64,000 nucleotides of DNA from Monosiga brevicollis MX1 (GCF_000002865.3 NW_001865054.1:118356-182355), one strand, 5' to 3'. Counted from the stretch's first letter, positions 38,801-50,490 are shown. The notes: generated from the sequence alone by a model not told the origin. A program made the numbers and translations.

Positions 38801-39123
38801 AACAGGACGCGGCCAGTCACCTCGTCTAAAACGGCTTCAAGGCGTGTCGAGTGATGGTCGAGGAGATGTTGCAAATGTTCGTGCAGCTTTTCCACGCAGT
38901 ACCAGGCCGGTTCGCTCTCTGGACGCAACACTTTGATGTACTCAACCAACAGTTCCTTACTAGCCAGCGAGGTCTGAGGGTCTCCCAACTGTGCATAGAG
39001 TCGCGCCTCGACGTCTTGCATAATCTCTTCAACATGGGCCATGATCTGCGGTATCGCCCAAAAAGTCGATGATTTGGCGCAATCCATCCCATACATAAGT
39101 CGTGTTCACATACGGATACCAAA

Positions 39124-39181
<58 letters not shown>

Positions 39182-40885
39182 TACCTTCTTGAAAATGGAA
39201 AAGGACGACGTTCCGAAAAGCTGACGCGCTTTGCGATAGTCCTGAATGACCGAAGACCAATTCTCGTTCTCGATGCCATTGCGCACGCTTGCGGGCAGAT
39301 TGAAGAGGAAGCGACTGGTGGCAATCATGTTGAGGGCGTGACGATTACTAGCAGCCGCATCTTGTCGCTCCAGCAGGGGGTCAAAGAGCTCGTGAGTCGT
39401 CTGCTCAAGATCGATCAAGACCTTGTCCACGTTGTCGGTGATTTTCGTGACATTGTAGCGGCGTTTGTGACTGGCAATGGCTTCATGCACGTCGGATAAA
39501 GCCTGCACACCATCATTCAGAGGTGGCACAAATGGCAAGAATGAGAAACTGCAATGTGAGCATGAGGCGCAGAACAGCCGGCGCACCACGCACAGAAAAG
39601 ACGCCCACAAAGACGGGGGCGTTCACGTGAAGAAGTTTGTGATAGGCGGCATCGGAGCGGTCCTCCTGCTGACGAAGATGATTGAGCCCTGCGAGCACAG
39701 CAGAACACCCATCAGTGACCATGGTGTGGCCAGCAGCCACCGAGGTCTGGTTGTTTTGACGTACCAACTTCCAGCTCATTGATGCCCAGGTTGCTGTAGG
39801 TCGAGGCAAAAAGCAGAGCAGGCTCAAACTTGGCCTCGGACATGACGCTTGACTTGTTCTTGTACTCGTGTTGCAACCCCTTGATAATCTGTGATAAAGA
39901 TGTGAGGGCCACGGGGGTGAGGGACACACAATAAAATTTGAGCACTTGCAGAGGTTGACAGAGACAAAGATGAGCGTGAACAACAAATATTGGAGGGATG
40001 TTGCATCAATGTACTGATTGCTAAGCATGTGTCAAAAGAAGGCTGATCTGACCCTGTTTTGGCGCCGCCTCTCGGTGTCGTCCACAACGGCGGACCCAAG
40101 GACGCCCAGTGGATCGCGATCCACATGTGCAGCAGGGTTGTTGGCACGGTCTCCCTGGTCCATCGGTAGTTCTTCCTTCCAGGTCGAGCATTCTTCAAAA
40201 AAGCCTGCAGACGAAGAGAGAGCGTGAATGTTGAGCGCTGAAAAAAGGGCTCAAATCATTGCACCAACATGCATGGCGTGTTCATCAGGTTGGCGCCAGC
40301 CAAGAACGAACCAACGGTGTGGTCATGGTCATCCTCAGGAGTTTCGACAATGTCAAAGGTGAAGCTAATGGGGCAAATGCCTTGGCCCCCTGATGTGGTG
40401 GTTATGATGATGGGCCCAGAGATACGACACGGAGGTGTGGTAATGCGAATCTTCGACGAGCTCTCATACTGCAGTGAGTCGCGCACAGATATGCCGCTCA
40501 CCGTCACATCTGCAAGGAATTTGGCAAAGCGTCAGGTTTGAGCAGAGCAACACGGGCAGGTTCTTGGCATCAAAAAAAAAAAAGAGAAAGAGAGAGGGAG
40601 AGGGAGAGAGAGAGAAGGAGCTACCCCGTCATTGACAAACCGATGATGTCGTCAAGACTCTCGCCCAGCTCGGTACCACGCACTGTGACAACGGTGCCGC
40701 CCGTCTAGTGGTCGCATGACAGAGGAGATGAGGAGATCTGCTGACTTGTCCAGTGGTGCAAGCCCTGTGCGCTTCAAACTTGATTCCGTGTCAATGAAAC
40801 CCCTCAAATGGGCATGTGATACACTTGCACATCATACCGATGGTCCAAACGAGGGCCGCAGACCCGAGATCTCCGGTGCCGCCAT
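35881..40885 (-). CDS. EXOC2: exocyst complex component 2 (Sec5)
   Basis: Exocyst subunit that tethers secretory vesicles to the plasma membrane; the animal protein binds Ral through its N-terminal IPT/TIG domain. The ATG at 40885 reads MAAPEISGLRPSFGPS, joined to TGGTVVTVRGTELGESLDDI and then VTVSGISVRDSLQYESSSKI, IIITTTSGGQGICPISFTF: the TIG domain. Downstream exons encode ALSDVHEAIASHKRRYNV, NMIATSRFLFNLPASVRNGI and SSVIQDYRKARQLFG (39200-39500), then ARLYAQLGDPQTSLASKELL and PAWYCVEKLHEHLQ. These match Sec5 (RFKFLFNLPLNIERNIQKG, DYEKAKSLFG, DPAWQCIG). The last exon reads AVAEALTTFRAENALMLLCF and ends in TAG at 35881. A CA repeat sits in an intron at 39125-39179. The gene separates the two paralogous receptors. 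Confidence 0.9.
39125..39179. repeat. (CA)n microsatellite in EXOC2 intron
   Basis: About 27 uninterrupted CA units directly following an exon ending SIFKK. Confidence 0.98.
40583..40619. repeat. GA-rich tract in EXOC2 intron
   Basis: Purine tract of GAGA and GGGAGA units in the intron between the two halves of the TIG domain. Confidence 0.85.
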
Positions 40886-41181
40886 CACAGGCGATGATGC
40901 ATGGATAACATGAAAAAAAAAAATCCAAAAAAGCTTTGGTTTTCAATCTTCTGACATTTGTGTTTGTGGAGGTTGGTGGTTTTGGCAGAGAAGAACATTC
41001 GCATGGTGTGTGCTTTTCACAACATCAACTATGACTGTGACTCTTGACTGGAGATGTTATGGTGCGATGATGATGATCAGAAAACATGCAATGCCTGCAC
41101 TGCATTGGATGTATGACTAGGAACCCTACTGAAAAACTAAAAGGCCGCCTCTTGGGGCTGGCAGCTGTCCGAAATCGTGTC

Positions 41182-43175
41182 CTAAATGTCAAGGTCATCA
41201 TGGATGTGGTCATACACGGTGCCGTCATCTTGCAAGAGCAACGACGGTGCAGCTCGCTCTGTATCGCGAGACACTGGGTGGTCGTAGATGGTGGCGCGGC
41301 GGTCTTGGGTGCCCGCACGAGAGCTAAAAAACCCAAAACGAGCCATGCTTCCGGATCGGCTGCGTATGATCTTGGTCGTGCCTGAGTCAGCAGCGCAAGA
41401 TTCATCCTCCTCATTGACTATGCCAGTGTCCATCTTAGGCCCCTAAAAAAGGGAATGATTCGGTACATCCATCAACACAATTGCGCGCAGGGGATGAAGT
41501 CATTCGCTTTGCTATCCCAGGTCCGAAGCAAAAGTCAAACACGAGCGCAAGCACGAACCTCGGCCATCGTTTGACCATTGCTGTCTTGGTTGTCGTACAT
41601 GTCCTCAATACATGTAATTGGAGACTCGCGGGTGGCATCAGGCATCTGCGCCTCAGTCATTGTTTGACCGTTGCTGTCCTGATTGTCGTAAAAGCTTTCC
41701 CGGATCTGAGACTCGTTGGCACTTGTCCTGGCGCCAAGCATTTGATTGCTGCCACTAGCACTTGGCCCCTGCGATATTTCAAATCCAGAACAAAGTGAAC
41801 TTTCGGAGACACCTCAGCCTCGAAAGTCAGGCGTAGCTACGCACCTCGTTTAGAACTTGGCCATTGCTGTCCTGGTTATCGTAAATGACGCTTGGGACCT
41901 GCGTCTCATCTTTGATGTCAAGAATGTCTTCGTAGATTTGGGATTCGTTGGCCTGCGCTTCCTGGCTTCTTCCCTGCTGGGTCACGGGCATTCAAATGAA
42001 TAAAAAACCAGGCACAGCCCCTAAGCTCGCGCAGACTAGGATTCCGAGTGCCAACCTGAAGCACCACTTGCTGGTTGTTATTCGGCAGATCATCAATGTC
42101 TGCATAAAGCTGAGATTCATCATCATCCACGTGCGTGCCAAGGACTGAGCTTCTCTCGTTTCCCATCCCCGTCTGCAAACACAGCAATGGGTCAGCACCC
42201 GATGAGGTGATGCATGTAAAAGCACGAGAATATGACGGCAAGGGTGGTCGCGTACCTCAACTGCTGCCGAGCTGAGGACGACTTCTTTGCCGTACACTTG
42301 GTATGATTCGTATCCCACGGCATTTGCTTCGGCACAGAAAAGTTTGTTTTCAGCTGCCAGCACCTATAAATTCCCTCATAATCCATGAGATCGCTTGATA
42401 CCATCAATAGCACAGACTGCGGTGTCTGATTCTTCCGGAGGAGGCGCTCAAGGCATTGTAGTAGATTGGAAGCATGGACACACCTGGCCATCATCGTTAG
42501 CGTCCTCAAAGTCGTCATAGATGAGTTGCGTTGCACTAGCACAAAAAGGGGTTTTCTCCATGCGCTGTCCCTATACGTCCAGATCCGATACACACACGCG
42601 CAGGAAAAAAAATGCCAGTTGTGAACCTCCCAAGAAAGAAACAGACAAGGCTGTCACAATGACATGAATGTGCCACAATCGCACGAACTGAGCCCAGCGA
42701 GCAAGTGAGAGCCCCAAACTCTGTCTGCGTATATACCTCAGGCGCCGCTGAGCCCAGATTGCCCGCGTCGCCGTACACGTCCTCATACAACTGAGGCTTC
42801 TGTGCGCCTTCATTTGCGCGAAACATCCTGTTTTCGGCCCACAGCCCCTATCATTGTGACACTACGTGTGAGACTGGCAACCCATCAATCTCCACACTTC
42901 AAACAGCTCCACATTTGTTTGAATCACCCCAAGCAAGAGATGGTGACACAATAGCAGGCAAACAAGACACGCAATACACACTTCGAGCATCTGGCCATCG
43001 ACTTGGTTATCGTAGGTGTTGTCTCCGGTAAGTTGTGTCTCGTACACGCTCTGGTCCAGCCACACTTCAACGCTGCTGGTGCCTTGTACGGGCGCACGGA
43101 TGCCCGAGCTCTCACTAGCGTCTGAGGCGTCCGCAATCGCCTCGTACGTCACTTCTCCGCCTGAGTCGCGTACCA
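41182..43175 (-). repeat. array of phase-0 exons encoding phosphotyrosine-like motifs
   Basis: Successive exons start with GLWAEN, GQRMEK, VLAAEN, TGMGNE, GRSQEA, GPSASG and GPKMDT. The preceding exons end in complete codons followed by GT (LE|GT, PE|GT, GQ|GT, VE|GT, LQ|GT, NE|GT, AE|GT). Each exon carries at least one acidic Tyr motif. The common phase and similar openings suggest exon duplication. Confidence 0.8.
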
Positions 43176-46100
43176 TGGATGACATATTCTTGTCAGAGCT
43201 TAGGCTTGTCAAGGCGCTCACGAGCGCACTAAAGGTTGGTCGCTCTTCAGCGTGTATTGACCAGCACTGGCGCATAATCTCGTCGGCCTTTAAAGGCGCT
43301 TGGCTTGGCATGGGTAGCCGATGGCCAGACTCCAATAAGCCCAAAATCTGGGCATTTTGATACGCCTGATACGGGGTTCCTCCCATTGAAAAAACCTCCC
43401 ACATGGTCACGCCAAAGGCCCAAACTGCAGGCATGTTAAGAATGTTAGGCTATGAAACACCTGGGGCGCAGCCAAGAAGTGGGTGCTTTGAACATACCGT
43501 CGGATTTGATTGAATAAATGCTCCTTGCGAGGCTTTCTGGGGCCATCCACTTGATCGGAAACCTGTCAAGTGTCGTTTCGTACTGTTCCCCATCGAGCGC
43601 CCGAGCCAGCCCAAAATCGCTAATCTTGCACGACAGTTGCTGGCCCACCAGCACCTAAATGACAATGCACCAGCGCCAGTGAGTTGCTGGTACAAACAAA
43701 GCCCAGCCATCAGCCGCACACAAACAGCAGGACTGAAGCCACGTTGCTTGAAACATGGCCACAGATGGCACGATCAGGATTTGGCAAGGCAGTGCAACCA
43801 TACGTTCCGAGCGGCGAGATCGCGGTGAACAATTTTTTTCTGCTCCAAAAACGCCATGCCATTGGCAATCTGACAACAAAAGTCGAGCAACTGGGCTGCA
43901 GAGAGCGGCTGCGGCCCACTGTCAGGCGCGCGGCACTCGCGCAAGTAGTCACGGAGGTTTCCCAGCTCAGCCAGCTCAACCAGCAATATGGGCGGCTCGT
44001 CATGAAGACAGTGCCCAACAATGCCAATAACATTGGGATGTTCGCCCATATCCTTCATCACAGTCATCTCCGATAAAAAGGCTTGGCGTTCTGTCGATGA
44101 TGCTTGTACCCTGAGCTGTTTGGCGGCACAGCTTTGCTCCCCGTAGCTGTGGCGGTTGCGAAGCCAGGCCTGAAAGACTTCGGCAGACGCACTGTTGCCC
44201 AACTTTTCGCCCAATCGCACGCGCTGCCGCTCCACCTCCCAAACTTCAGTGCCGTGTAGCTGCAGCAAGTCGTACGGATTCTCCAAAACCAAAGGAACTG
44301 CTGCTGTCTTGCGCTTGCGGCGACGTACGATGACAAGTGCGAGCAGGAGGAGCAAGACGATGCCACCCACCCCAGCGCCGATAACAACCGGCGAGGAAGC
44401 GTCATACGCCGGCTGTGCCTGACTTGCACTCATGGCCGCATCGTTGACTTCGCAATCCTGGCCGGAGAACCCTCTGTCGCACTGACACACATAGGATGAT
44501 GTTCGAGGGTTCAAATCGGGACTTGCAGCACCAGGCGTACAGGTACCGCGACCGTTGCAGCGCCCATTACATGCCTCGGGCAAAATTGCACAATTGTTGC
44601 CTTTCAATCCGGCCGGGCATTTACAGCGCGCACCGCGCCGCGAGACTTCGCACTCGCTACCAAAGCGACATGGGTTGGGATCACAAAAACTCTGGCAGCC
44701 CACGCTGTCTGGTCCCGTTTGCGCATCGCCCGAGTAGCCCGTGCTACACATACAGCTCACAATGCTATCACTTGGACCAGACACGGTGCAGTTGGAGTTG
44801 GGTGCCACACACGGCCGAAAGCTGGCTAAACCGAGGTTGTCGGGGGTGACGATCTCAGGCTCATACACCGCATGCTCAATATTACACACATATGTGTCCG
44901 ACACACAGGCACCATGACTGTTAATAAAATATCGGATGCCCAGTGCAGCAATGTTGGACGGGGTGACACATGCGCTGGGGTTCACGCATGCGTGAAGGAT
45001 TGCATTGTATTGCAGTGAAGCATCGTTGCATTCACAAGCAAACCCGCCTTCAGCATTGACACAGGTACTGTCATCTGAACAACCGGGCCCTGCAGCCAGA
45101 CACTCATCAATGTCTTGGCATCCGCTTCGCAAGCTGACACGATTTGCGCGTGTAACTAGGCTTTTGTTGTAGGTGAAGCCCACGCCACAGTCCTTGATGC
45201 TTTGAACGCAGAAATACTCGGACGTTAGTTCTGTGCCAGGGGCACACGTCTCGGGAATGAAGCAGCCGCGATTGGGGACATACACTTCGTTTTGAAGGGG
45301 ACAGACCACGGGCCAGGCGCACGCAAGGGCGTCATTGACAAGCGTGGTAATGGCATCGTCTGGACAGCGCACACTGCCTTCCTCGCTCACGCACACGCCG
45401 TTTGAAACAGCAAAGCCATCAGGACATGCCATGTCCGAGATGATACACAGGCTGCCTTTCAAGGAGGAGCCGGCGGGGCACATGGCACCACACAAGGCTG
45501 TATCGCAGCCAGAACGATCAAAAAAGGTGGTGTTGATGTTGTCCCACCCTCGAACCCCGAGCTGATCTGGTAGGCCGCCGAAGGAAACCGATTGCAAAGC
45601 ACAGCAGGTGGACTTCTGATGAGCTTTGGTTACGGCCATTGTGAAGGACGCCACTGAAGTATTGGGTGTTTGCCCATGAGACGATGTCATGTGTACACGG
45701 TCTATCACGAGACCCGAGACTGCTGTCGAAAGGGCCGCCTCGAGGGCGTCTTCCAGGTCGCCAGCCAGCTCGTGCGTCGCCACTGCTGCAGACACTGAGA
45801 ACGTGTATGACACACCAATGGTGACAAGAGGACACGAGGTGACATTGCCAATGCCTGCCTTGGCGTGTCCAAATGGACATGCCGTACAGATGCCCTCTGA
45901 GATAAAGTAGTCAGCCTTGCACGCACACGCACTGCTGCCTTCCGAAGCCGTACCCATGTGTGCTGCGCAAGGCTGGCAGGTAGCATCCGTGTGGTTGCCC
46001 TGAATTTGTGCCGTGTTGACGGGACAGGGTACGCAGACGGGTGGTTCTGCATTAAATGTCCCAGACACCATGCAGGTCAAGATGGCGGGACCATCCAAGT

Positions 46101-48396
46101 ACGTGCCTGCTGGACACGAAAAAGCAAGAGTATCGCCATAGGCAGCTGCCGTGTCATTGCTCTGCGCATTTGTGGCTGGGAGATAATTGCAAGAGCCGCA
46201 ACCGCTGCGCTCGGCATTGGGCCCCTGCCCTGCCGGGCAAGTCATACATTGATTCATGCTCGATGCTTGCCGATACTCTGCGCCTGCGCACGGGGCGCAC
46301 GATGCCCGATCACGTGCCGACTCGGTGCCGTCTGCGCACACGACACATGCGTCCATCACAGCCGTGCGATATGTCCCGAGATCGCAAGAACCACAGTCAC
46401 TGCGCTCAGTGTTGGGCTCTGATCCCACAGGGCAGGTCGCACACTGGTCCATGCTCGATGCATCGCGATACCCGGCTCCTGAACACGGCACGCACGACGC
46501 TTGGTTTCCTGACGGCTCGGTGCCGTCCGCGCACACGGCACACTCGTTCATTCCAGCCGAGCGATAGCTACCAGCAGCACACGTGTCACAGCCACTGCGC
46601 TCCGAGTTGGGTTCTGAGCCCACAGGGCATGCCGCACACTGGTTCATGCTCGATGCGTCGCGATATTCGGATCCCCTGCACGGTACACACGACGCTTGGT
46701 TCCCTGCTGGCTCCGTGCCATCAGCGCACACGGCACACGCGCTCATTCCATTTGAGCGATAGCTACCAGCAGCGCAAGTGTCACAACTATTGTGATTCGG
46801 GTTCGGCTCTGAGCCCACAGGGCATGCCGCACACTGGTGCATGCTCGACGCATCGCGATACTCGACTCCTGTACACGGCACGCACGACGTGCGATCGCCT
46901 GACGGCTCGGTACCGTCCGCGCACACGGCACACGCACTCATCCAAGCCGCACGATAGCTGCCGGCATCACAGGTGTCACAGCCACTGCGCCCGGCGTTGG
47001 GCTCCGAGCCCACTGGACACGCCGCACAGGCATTCATTGCGCTTGACCGGTAGGTTCCTAAATTGCAAGTGTCACAGCTACTGCGCTCAGCGTTGGGCTC
47101 TGATCCCACAGGGCATGTCGCACACTGGTTCATGCTCGATGCATCGCGATACTTGACTCCTGTACACGGCACGCATGACGTGCGATCGCCTGACGGCTCG
47201 GTACCGTCCGCGCACGCTGCACACGCCCCCATTCCAGCCGAGCGATAGGTTCCAGGATTGCAAATGTAACAGCCACTATGATCAGCCTTGGGCGTCGTGC
47301 CTACAGGGCACGCCGCACACTGGTCCATGCTCGATGCATCTCGATACCCCAGCCCAGTACACGCCACACAGGAGGCTCGGTTGCCTGTAGATTCGGTACC
47401 GCTCGCGCATGCGGCACAGAAGCTCATGGCACTGGACCGATACTTGCCAAGATCGCAAGTGTCGCAACCACTGCGCTCAGCATTGGGCAGTGTGCCCACG
47501 GGGCACGCTGCGCAAGTCTGCATGTTAAACGCATTGCGATACTCCAGCCCTGTGCAAGCCACGCACGAAGCTCGGTCATTCGACGACTCTGCGCCGTCAG
47601 CGCAAGCAACACAGGTGCCCATGGTACTTGAACTGTACGTGCCATCAGCGCAAGGCTGGCACTGCGTACGAGCAGCGTTGGGCTCCTTGCCTGCTGGACA
47701 GAACTCACAACCAGCACCGGCGGTGCAGCCCAAGACTACCAGATCGCCAAAGAGGTAGTGCTCATGCTGATGGGTCGTCAAAAATGAGTATTTTATTTGC
47801 AAATACTTGGTGCCCGAAGGAACGGAGAAGGTATTCTCAAAGCTGATCACGCTCGGATTCTTCGCCTCGCCCAGCTCCAAGTTTGCAATGGGGATCAACA
47901 TCAAAATGCGCCCGTCTCTGATTCCTTCCACGTACATGACATCCTGGACTCCAAGCGAGCTTCGAGCGCCATTCATGAAGGTAATTGTGACCCGGAAGGT
48001 GTCGGGTGGATTGCCGTTAAACGACAAATCGTACTCCTTTCCTGGCGCCGCAAACTTGCCAAAAACAGTCACAGTCTCCACGCTACCCTCTAGTGCGACA
48101 CCGCGGACGTCGTCCACGGATAGTACAGGCGATGACCACGATGAAGACCCGATCTTTCCCGCTTGCTGAAGGTAGTTGTCAAAATCGAAAAAGGCATCGT
48201 AGTTCTTGTAGTACTTATTCGAGATGGTGGCATCTCGTGCTGCATCATAGCCTGCGAGGTGATATTCCACCCCGTCCTTCATAGCTGGCTGCCGGCAATA
48301 CAACGTTGGGCTGCCACCTGCAATCCACTGGGCGGCACTGGGAGTCACCGCCAGGACCAAAGCAGCAAGCAGTGGCCAACCCATTTCTGCTGGCAT
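41182..48396 (-). CDS. receptor tyrosine kinase with GCC-type repeats, Sushi, EGF domains and multi-tyrosine tail
   Basis: Single-pass receptor kinase. The ATG at 48396 (or 48384) gives signal peptide MGWPLLAALVLAVTPSAA, then the shared domain starting QWIAGGSPTLYC. About a dozen GCC2/GCC3-type repeats follow (47720-46200), a Sushi domain (46195-46025), further Cys-rich sequence, a calcium-binding EGF (DIDECLAAGPGCSDD, about 45100) and two more EGFs (44700-44450). The membrane helix (GAGVGGIVLLLLLALVIV) is near 44333-44396. Kinase: glycine loop GEKLGNSASAEVF is degenerate; CAAKQL holds the lysine; IVHRDLAARN, SDFGLARAL, WMAPESL and WAFGVTMWEVFSMG are intact, so activity is likely. From 43170 down to 41182 the tail has tyrosine motifs on separate phase-0 exons: TYDNQVDGQ, YEDVYGD, IYDDFED, YESYQVYGK, YADIDD, three YDNQDSNGQ, YDHP and YDHIHDD. 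TAG at 41182. Confidence 0.92.
43170..44262 (-). other. tyrosine kinase domain of the receptor
   Basis: Split over three exons. The glycine-rich loop is degenerate (G-N-S-A-S-A), while the VAIK lysine, HRDLAARN, DFG, APE and alphaF motifs are kept. YETTLDRFPIKWMAPESL gives one Tyr in the activation loop. Confidence 0.9.
46200..47720 (-). repeat. coding tandem repeats: GCC2/GCC3-type cysteine modules
   Basis: Repeated modules with consensus CADGTEPSGDRTSCVPCTG, YRDASSMNQCAACPVGSEPN, C.TC..GSYRSAGM.AC. Neighbouring units are also similar in DNA. The longest near-identical block recurs in the SH2 receptor at 34320-34440. Confidence 0.9.
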
Positions 48397-49538
48397 GGGC
48401 ACACGCCATGACAAAAGTGAATGAGTGGTGCGTTTTGGAGCGTTGGCGTCGAGGCAAAGCATTGGCACCTGCGACAGGTACATACCCAGTCGTTCTGACC
48501 GGCTCGATGCGAAAAGTTCCACTTGCTGTCATGTGGTCATAAATCTCAACCTCGGCAGGCTAGGATTGGCCGATACTGTGCGTTGTTGAGGGAAGCAGCA
48601 CACAACGTGCCGCAACCTTCTCGGCAAGAGCACGAAGGAAAGTACATGTGAAAAAAAAAAAAAATGCCGGTGCAAAAGCAGCAGTCTTCAATCCAGACAC
48701 AACCCAGTCCGAACTCGTGTGCGCAAGTCCTGGATGGTAGGCCCTCAAGGCGGACCACGAACCCTTCACATGCAATCCACGTGATGCATACCAACGCCTT
48801 GCAGCAGCTACGCTGCAAAGTGTGATTTTTGACATAAGTACCTTGACCGGATTCACAAAGTGTCATGGATATTCTTTTCCTCCTGTGCCTGATGACCTTT
48901 TTTTTGACTTTTGTCTCTGACTCACTCTCACTCTCTCTCTGTCACTCTGTCTCTCTCTTTAATCTCACCAATTCGTGTGTGTGTGTCTGTGTGTGTCTGT
49001 GTGTGTGTGTGTCTGTGTGTGTGTGTCTGTGTCTGTGTGTGTCTGTGTGTGTGTGTGTGGTGTGTGTCAATTCAATCGTCCCTACTGAATTTTGTTTGGG
49101 TTCGTGTAAACAACCAGCAGTCCTGCTACTGGCTAGTTGATGCATACAATTTATCATAACAGTTTCACTCAGAACCCCGGATGCCAGACACTCACTGGGC
49201 ATAACTCTGAGGCTCAGTCTATCCCACAAGCAACCTGACCCATGACGAGACTGTTGTGCCCTGCAAACTGATTGATTTTAAAAACGCACAACACAACAAG
49301 TGCAGCTCCAACAATTTTGCAGTTGTCAATCAAGAGCTTGCTTTTCGTGATTCTCGCCTTGAGTTGTCTCCGAAGAAATGAAGATGTGCATGCCAGCTGT
49401 CCTCTCGGCATGACAGCAATGGTCAACAAGCGGTTGAGACCAAAAAATGTCTGATATAAATTAGTCGTATGATAAGGATGGATGTAGAAATTTCGTGATA
49501 ATAATATTATTATGCTCTAGGAAAGGGATGGTGCGCGA
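48397..49538. other. intergenic region with TG/CT microsatellites
   Basis: A 1.1-kb gap. It includes the receptor kinase upstream region, an A-run at 48650-48664, CT-rich sequence at 48925-48960 and TG repeats with C interruptions at 48976-49068. The 3' end of the FAAP24-like gene lies at the far side. No gene was identified. Confidence 0.6.
48976..49068. repeat. interrupted (TG)n microsatellite
   Basis: TG units broken by regular TC steps (TGTGTCTGTGTG), followed by perfect TG. Confidence 0.95.
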
Positions 49539-50490
49539 TCAGCAGGGCGAACTGGGGCCAGAGGCAGAGGCTGCTTGAGCCAGCTTTGTGTGCAAAAGCT
49601 TGTAGAGGCGCGTGCCCAAATCTTGGCCCAGGTGGTGTTGCAGCTCGGTGCGGGAGGCAGCAGCCAACTTGGGCAGGGCAGGAAAGCTGGAAAGGAGGCG
49701 CACGGCCTTGACCTGACCTATTCTGCCTCGAAGAAGCCGAACGACGCAGCGTCGTGAAAGGCACAATGTCAGAACGTATGACAGCGTGGCATCGATCAGA
49801 AGGCAATGGGAGAAGAAAAGAGCACATGCAATCAAGTGTGAACATACCCGTGCAATAATTTGACTGCACCAATAACGGCCCGATCATGTTGCCGAGGTCT
49901 GTCTTGGGGGGCGCAAAAGGCCTTTTGAGCGCACCACTGGCGGATATACTCGGCCACCTCGGCCACGTCACTACAATCAAGATTGGAAAGGAATGACGCA
50001 AACGAGAACCCTTGAGCAAGAGCATCGGAACAACACGCTCCGCCCCAATGACACCAAACAAGCAAACGTGTGTTCAAGTCGCACTTGAAGCGCAAAATGG
50101 CGACCGCCGGCTCACGGCACAGAAGGTCGGTTCGGAATTTAGTGGCTTGTGCACGGCACACTGGGGTGGACAGGTCCAGAATAAGGCGCCGGTGGTATAC
50201 ATCGAGCCGCGCGAGCAAGCCTGGTGGGATGGCATGACGTTTTGTGCAAATGAGCAGGGATGGGAGGTGGGGGGGACGTGAACGCTGAGTGCGTGGTCTG
50301 GAGTTGGCGATCCTTTGGGGGGATGCGGAGCTGCACGGGCTTTGAGCAAACCTGACAAGTGAGCATCTCCTTCACAGAGATCAGCGTCAGTGAGGAGAAT
50401 GGCGGCACCTCGCTTGGCTGGAAGCAGCAAGTGAGCGGCCAGGTTGTCCTTGAGCACCATCTTGCAGTCAACTAACAGTAAAGCCACCAA
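49539..50490 (-). CDS. FAAP24-like XPF-family protein (N-terminus unresolved)
   Basis: Probable homologue of FAAP24, the Fanconi anaemia core partner of FANCM that binds branched DNA; nuclease-like fold without activity, plus a tandem helix-hairpin-helix. An exon near 50480-50345 reads KMVLKDNLAAHLLLPAKRG and ILLTDADLCEGDAHLSG. The next (about 50225-50085) reads LLARLDVYHRRLILDLSTP..REPAVAILRF, joined to DVAEVAEYIRQW (49975-49850). The final exon reads GQVKAVRLLSSFPALPKLAA then SRTELQHHLGQDLGTRLYKL, similar to the FAAP24 C-terminus GKVKAPLLLQKFPSIQQLSN..GQAVAQQIHAFF. Stop TGA at 49539. ERCC1 is the main alternative because the helix-hairpin-helix regions are related. The first exon lies upstream of 50490, possibly near 50570, and was not identified. 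Confidence 0.55.

Noticed and set aside
46056-47156. Long + strand frame opposite the receptor kinase repeats
   Set aside because: It is the antisense of the coding cysteine repeats; its periodicity comes from the real gene on the - strand.
46200-47720. Regular repeats that could look like a CRISPR or satellite array
   Set aside because: They are coding modules in frame with cysteine spacing, without constant-repeat/variable-spacer structure.
49539-50490. ERCC1 as the identity of this gene
   Set aside because: The C-terminal helix-hairpin-helix is closer to FAAP24 (GKVKA..LL..FPS, VGQAV), and the ERCC1 segment LILAWSPEEAGRYLE is not matched well. It is kept as an alternative.
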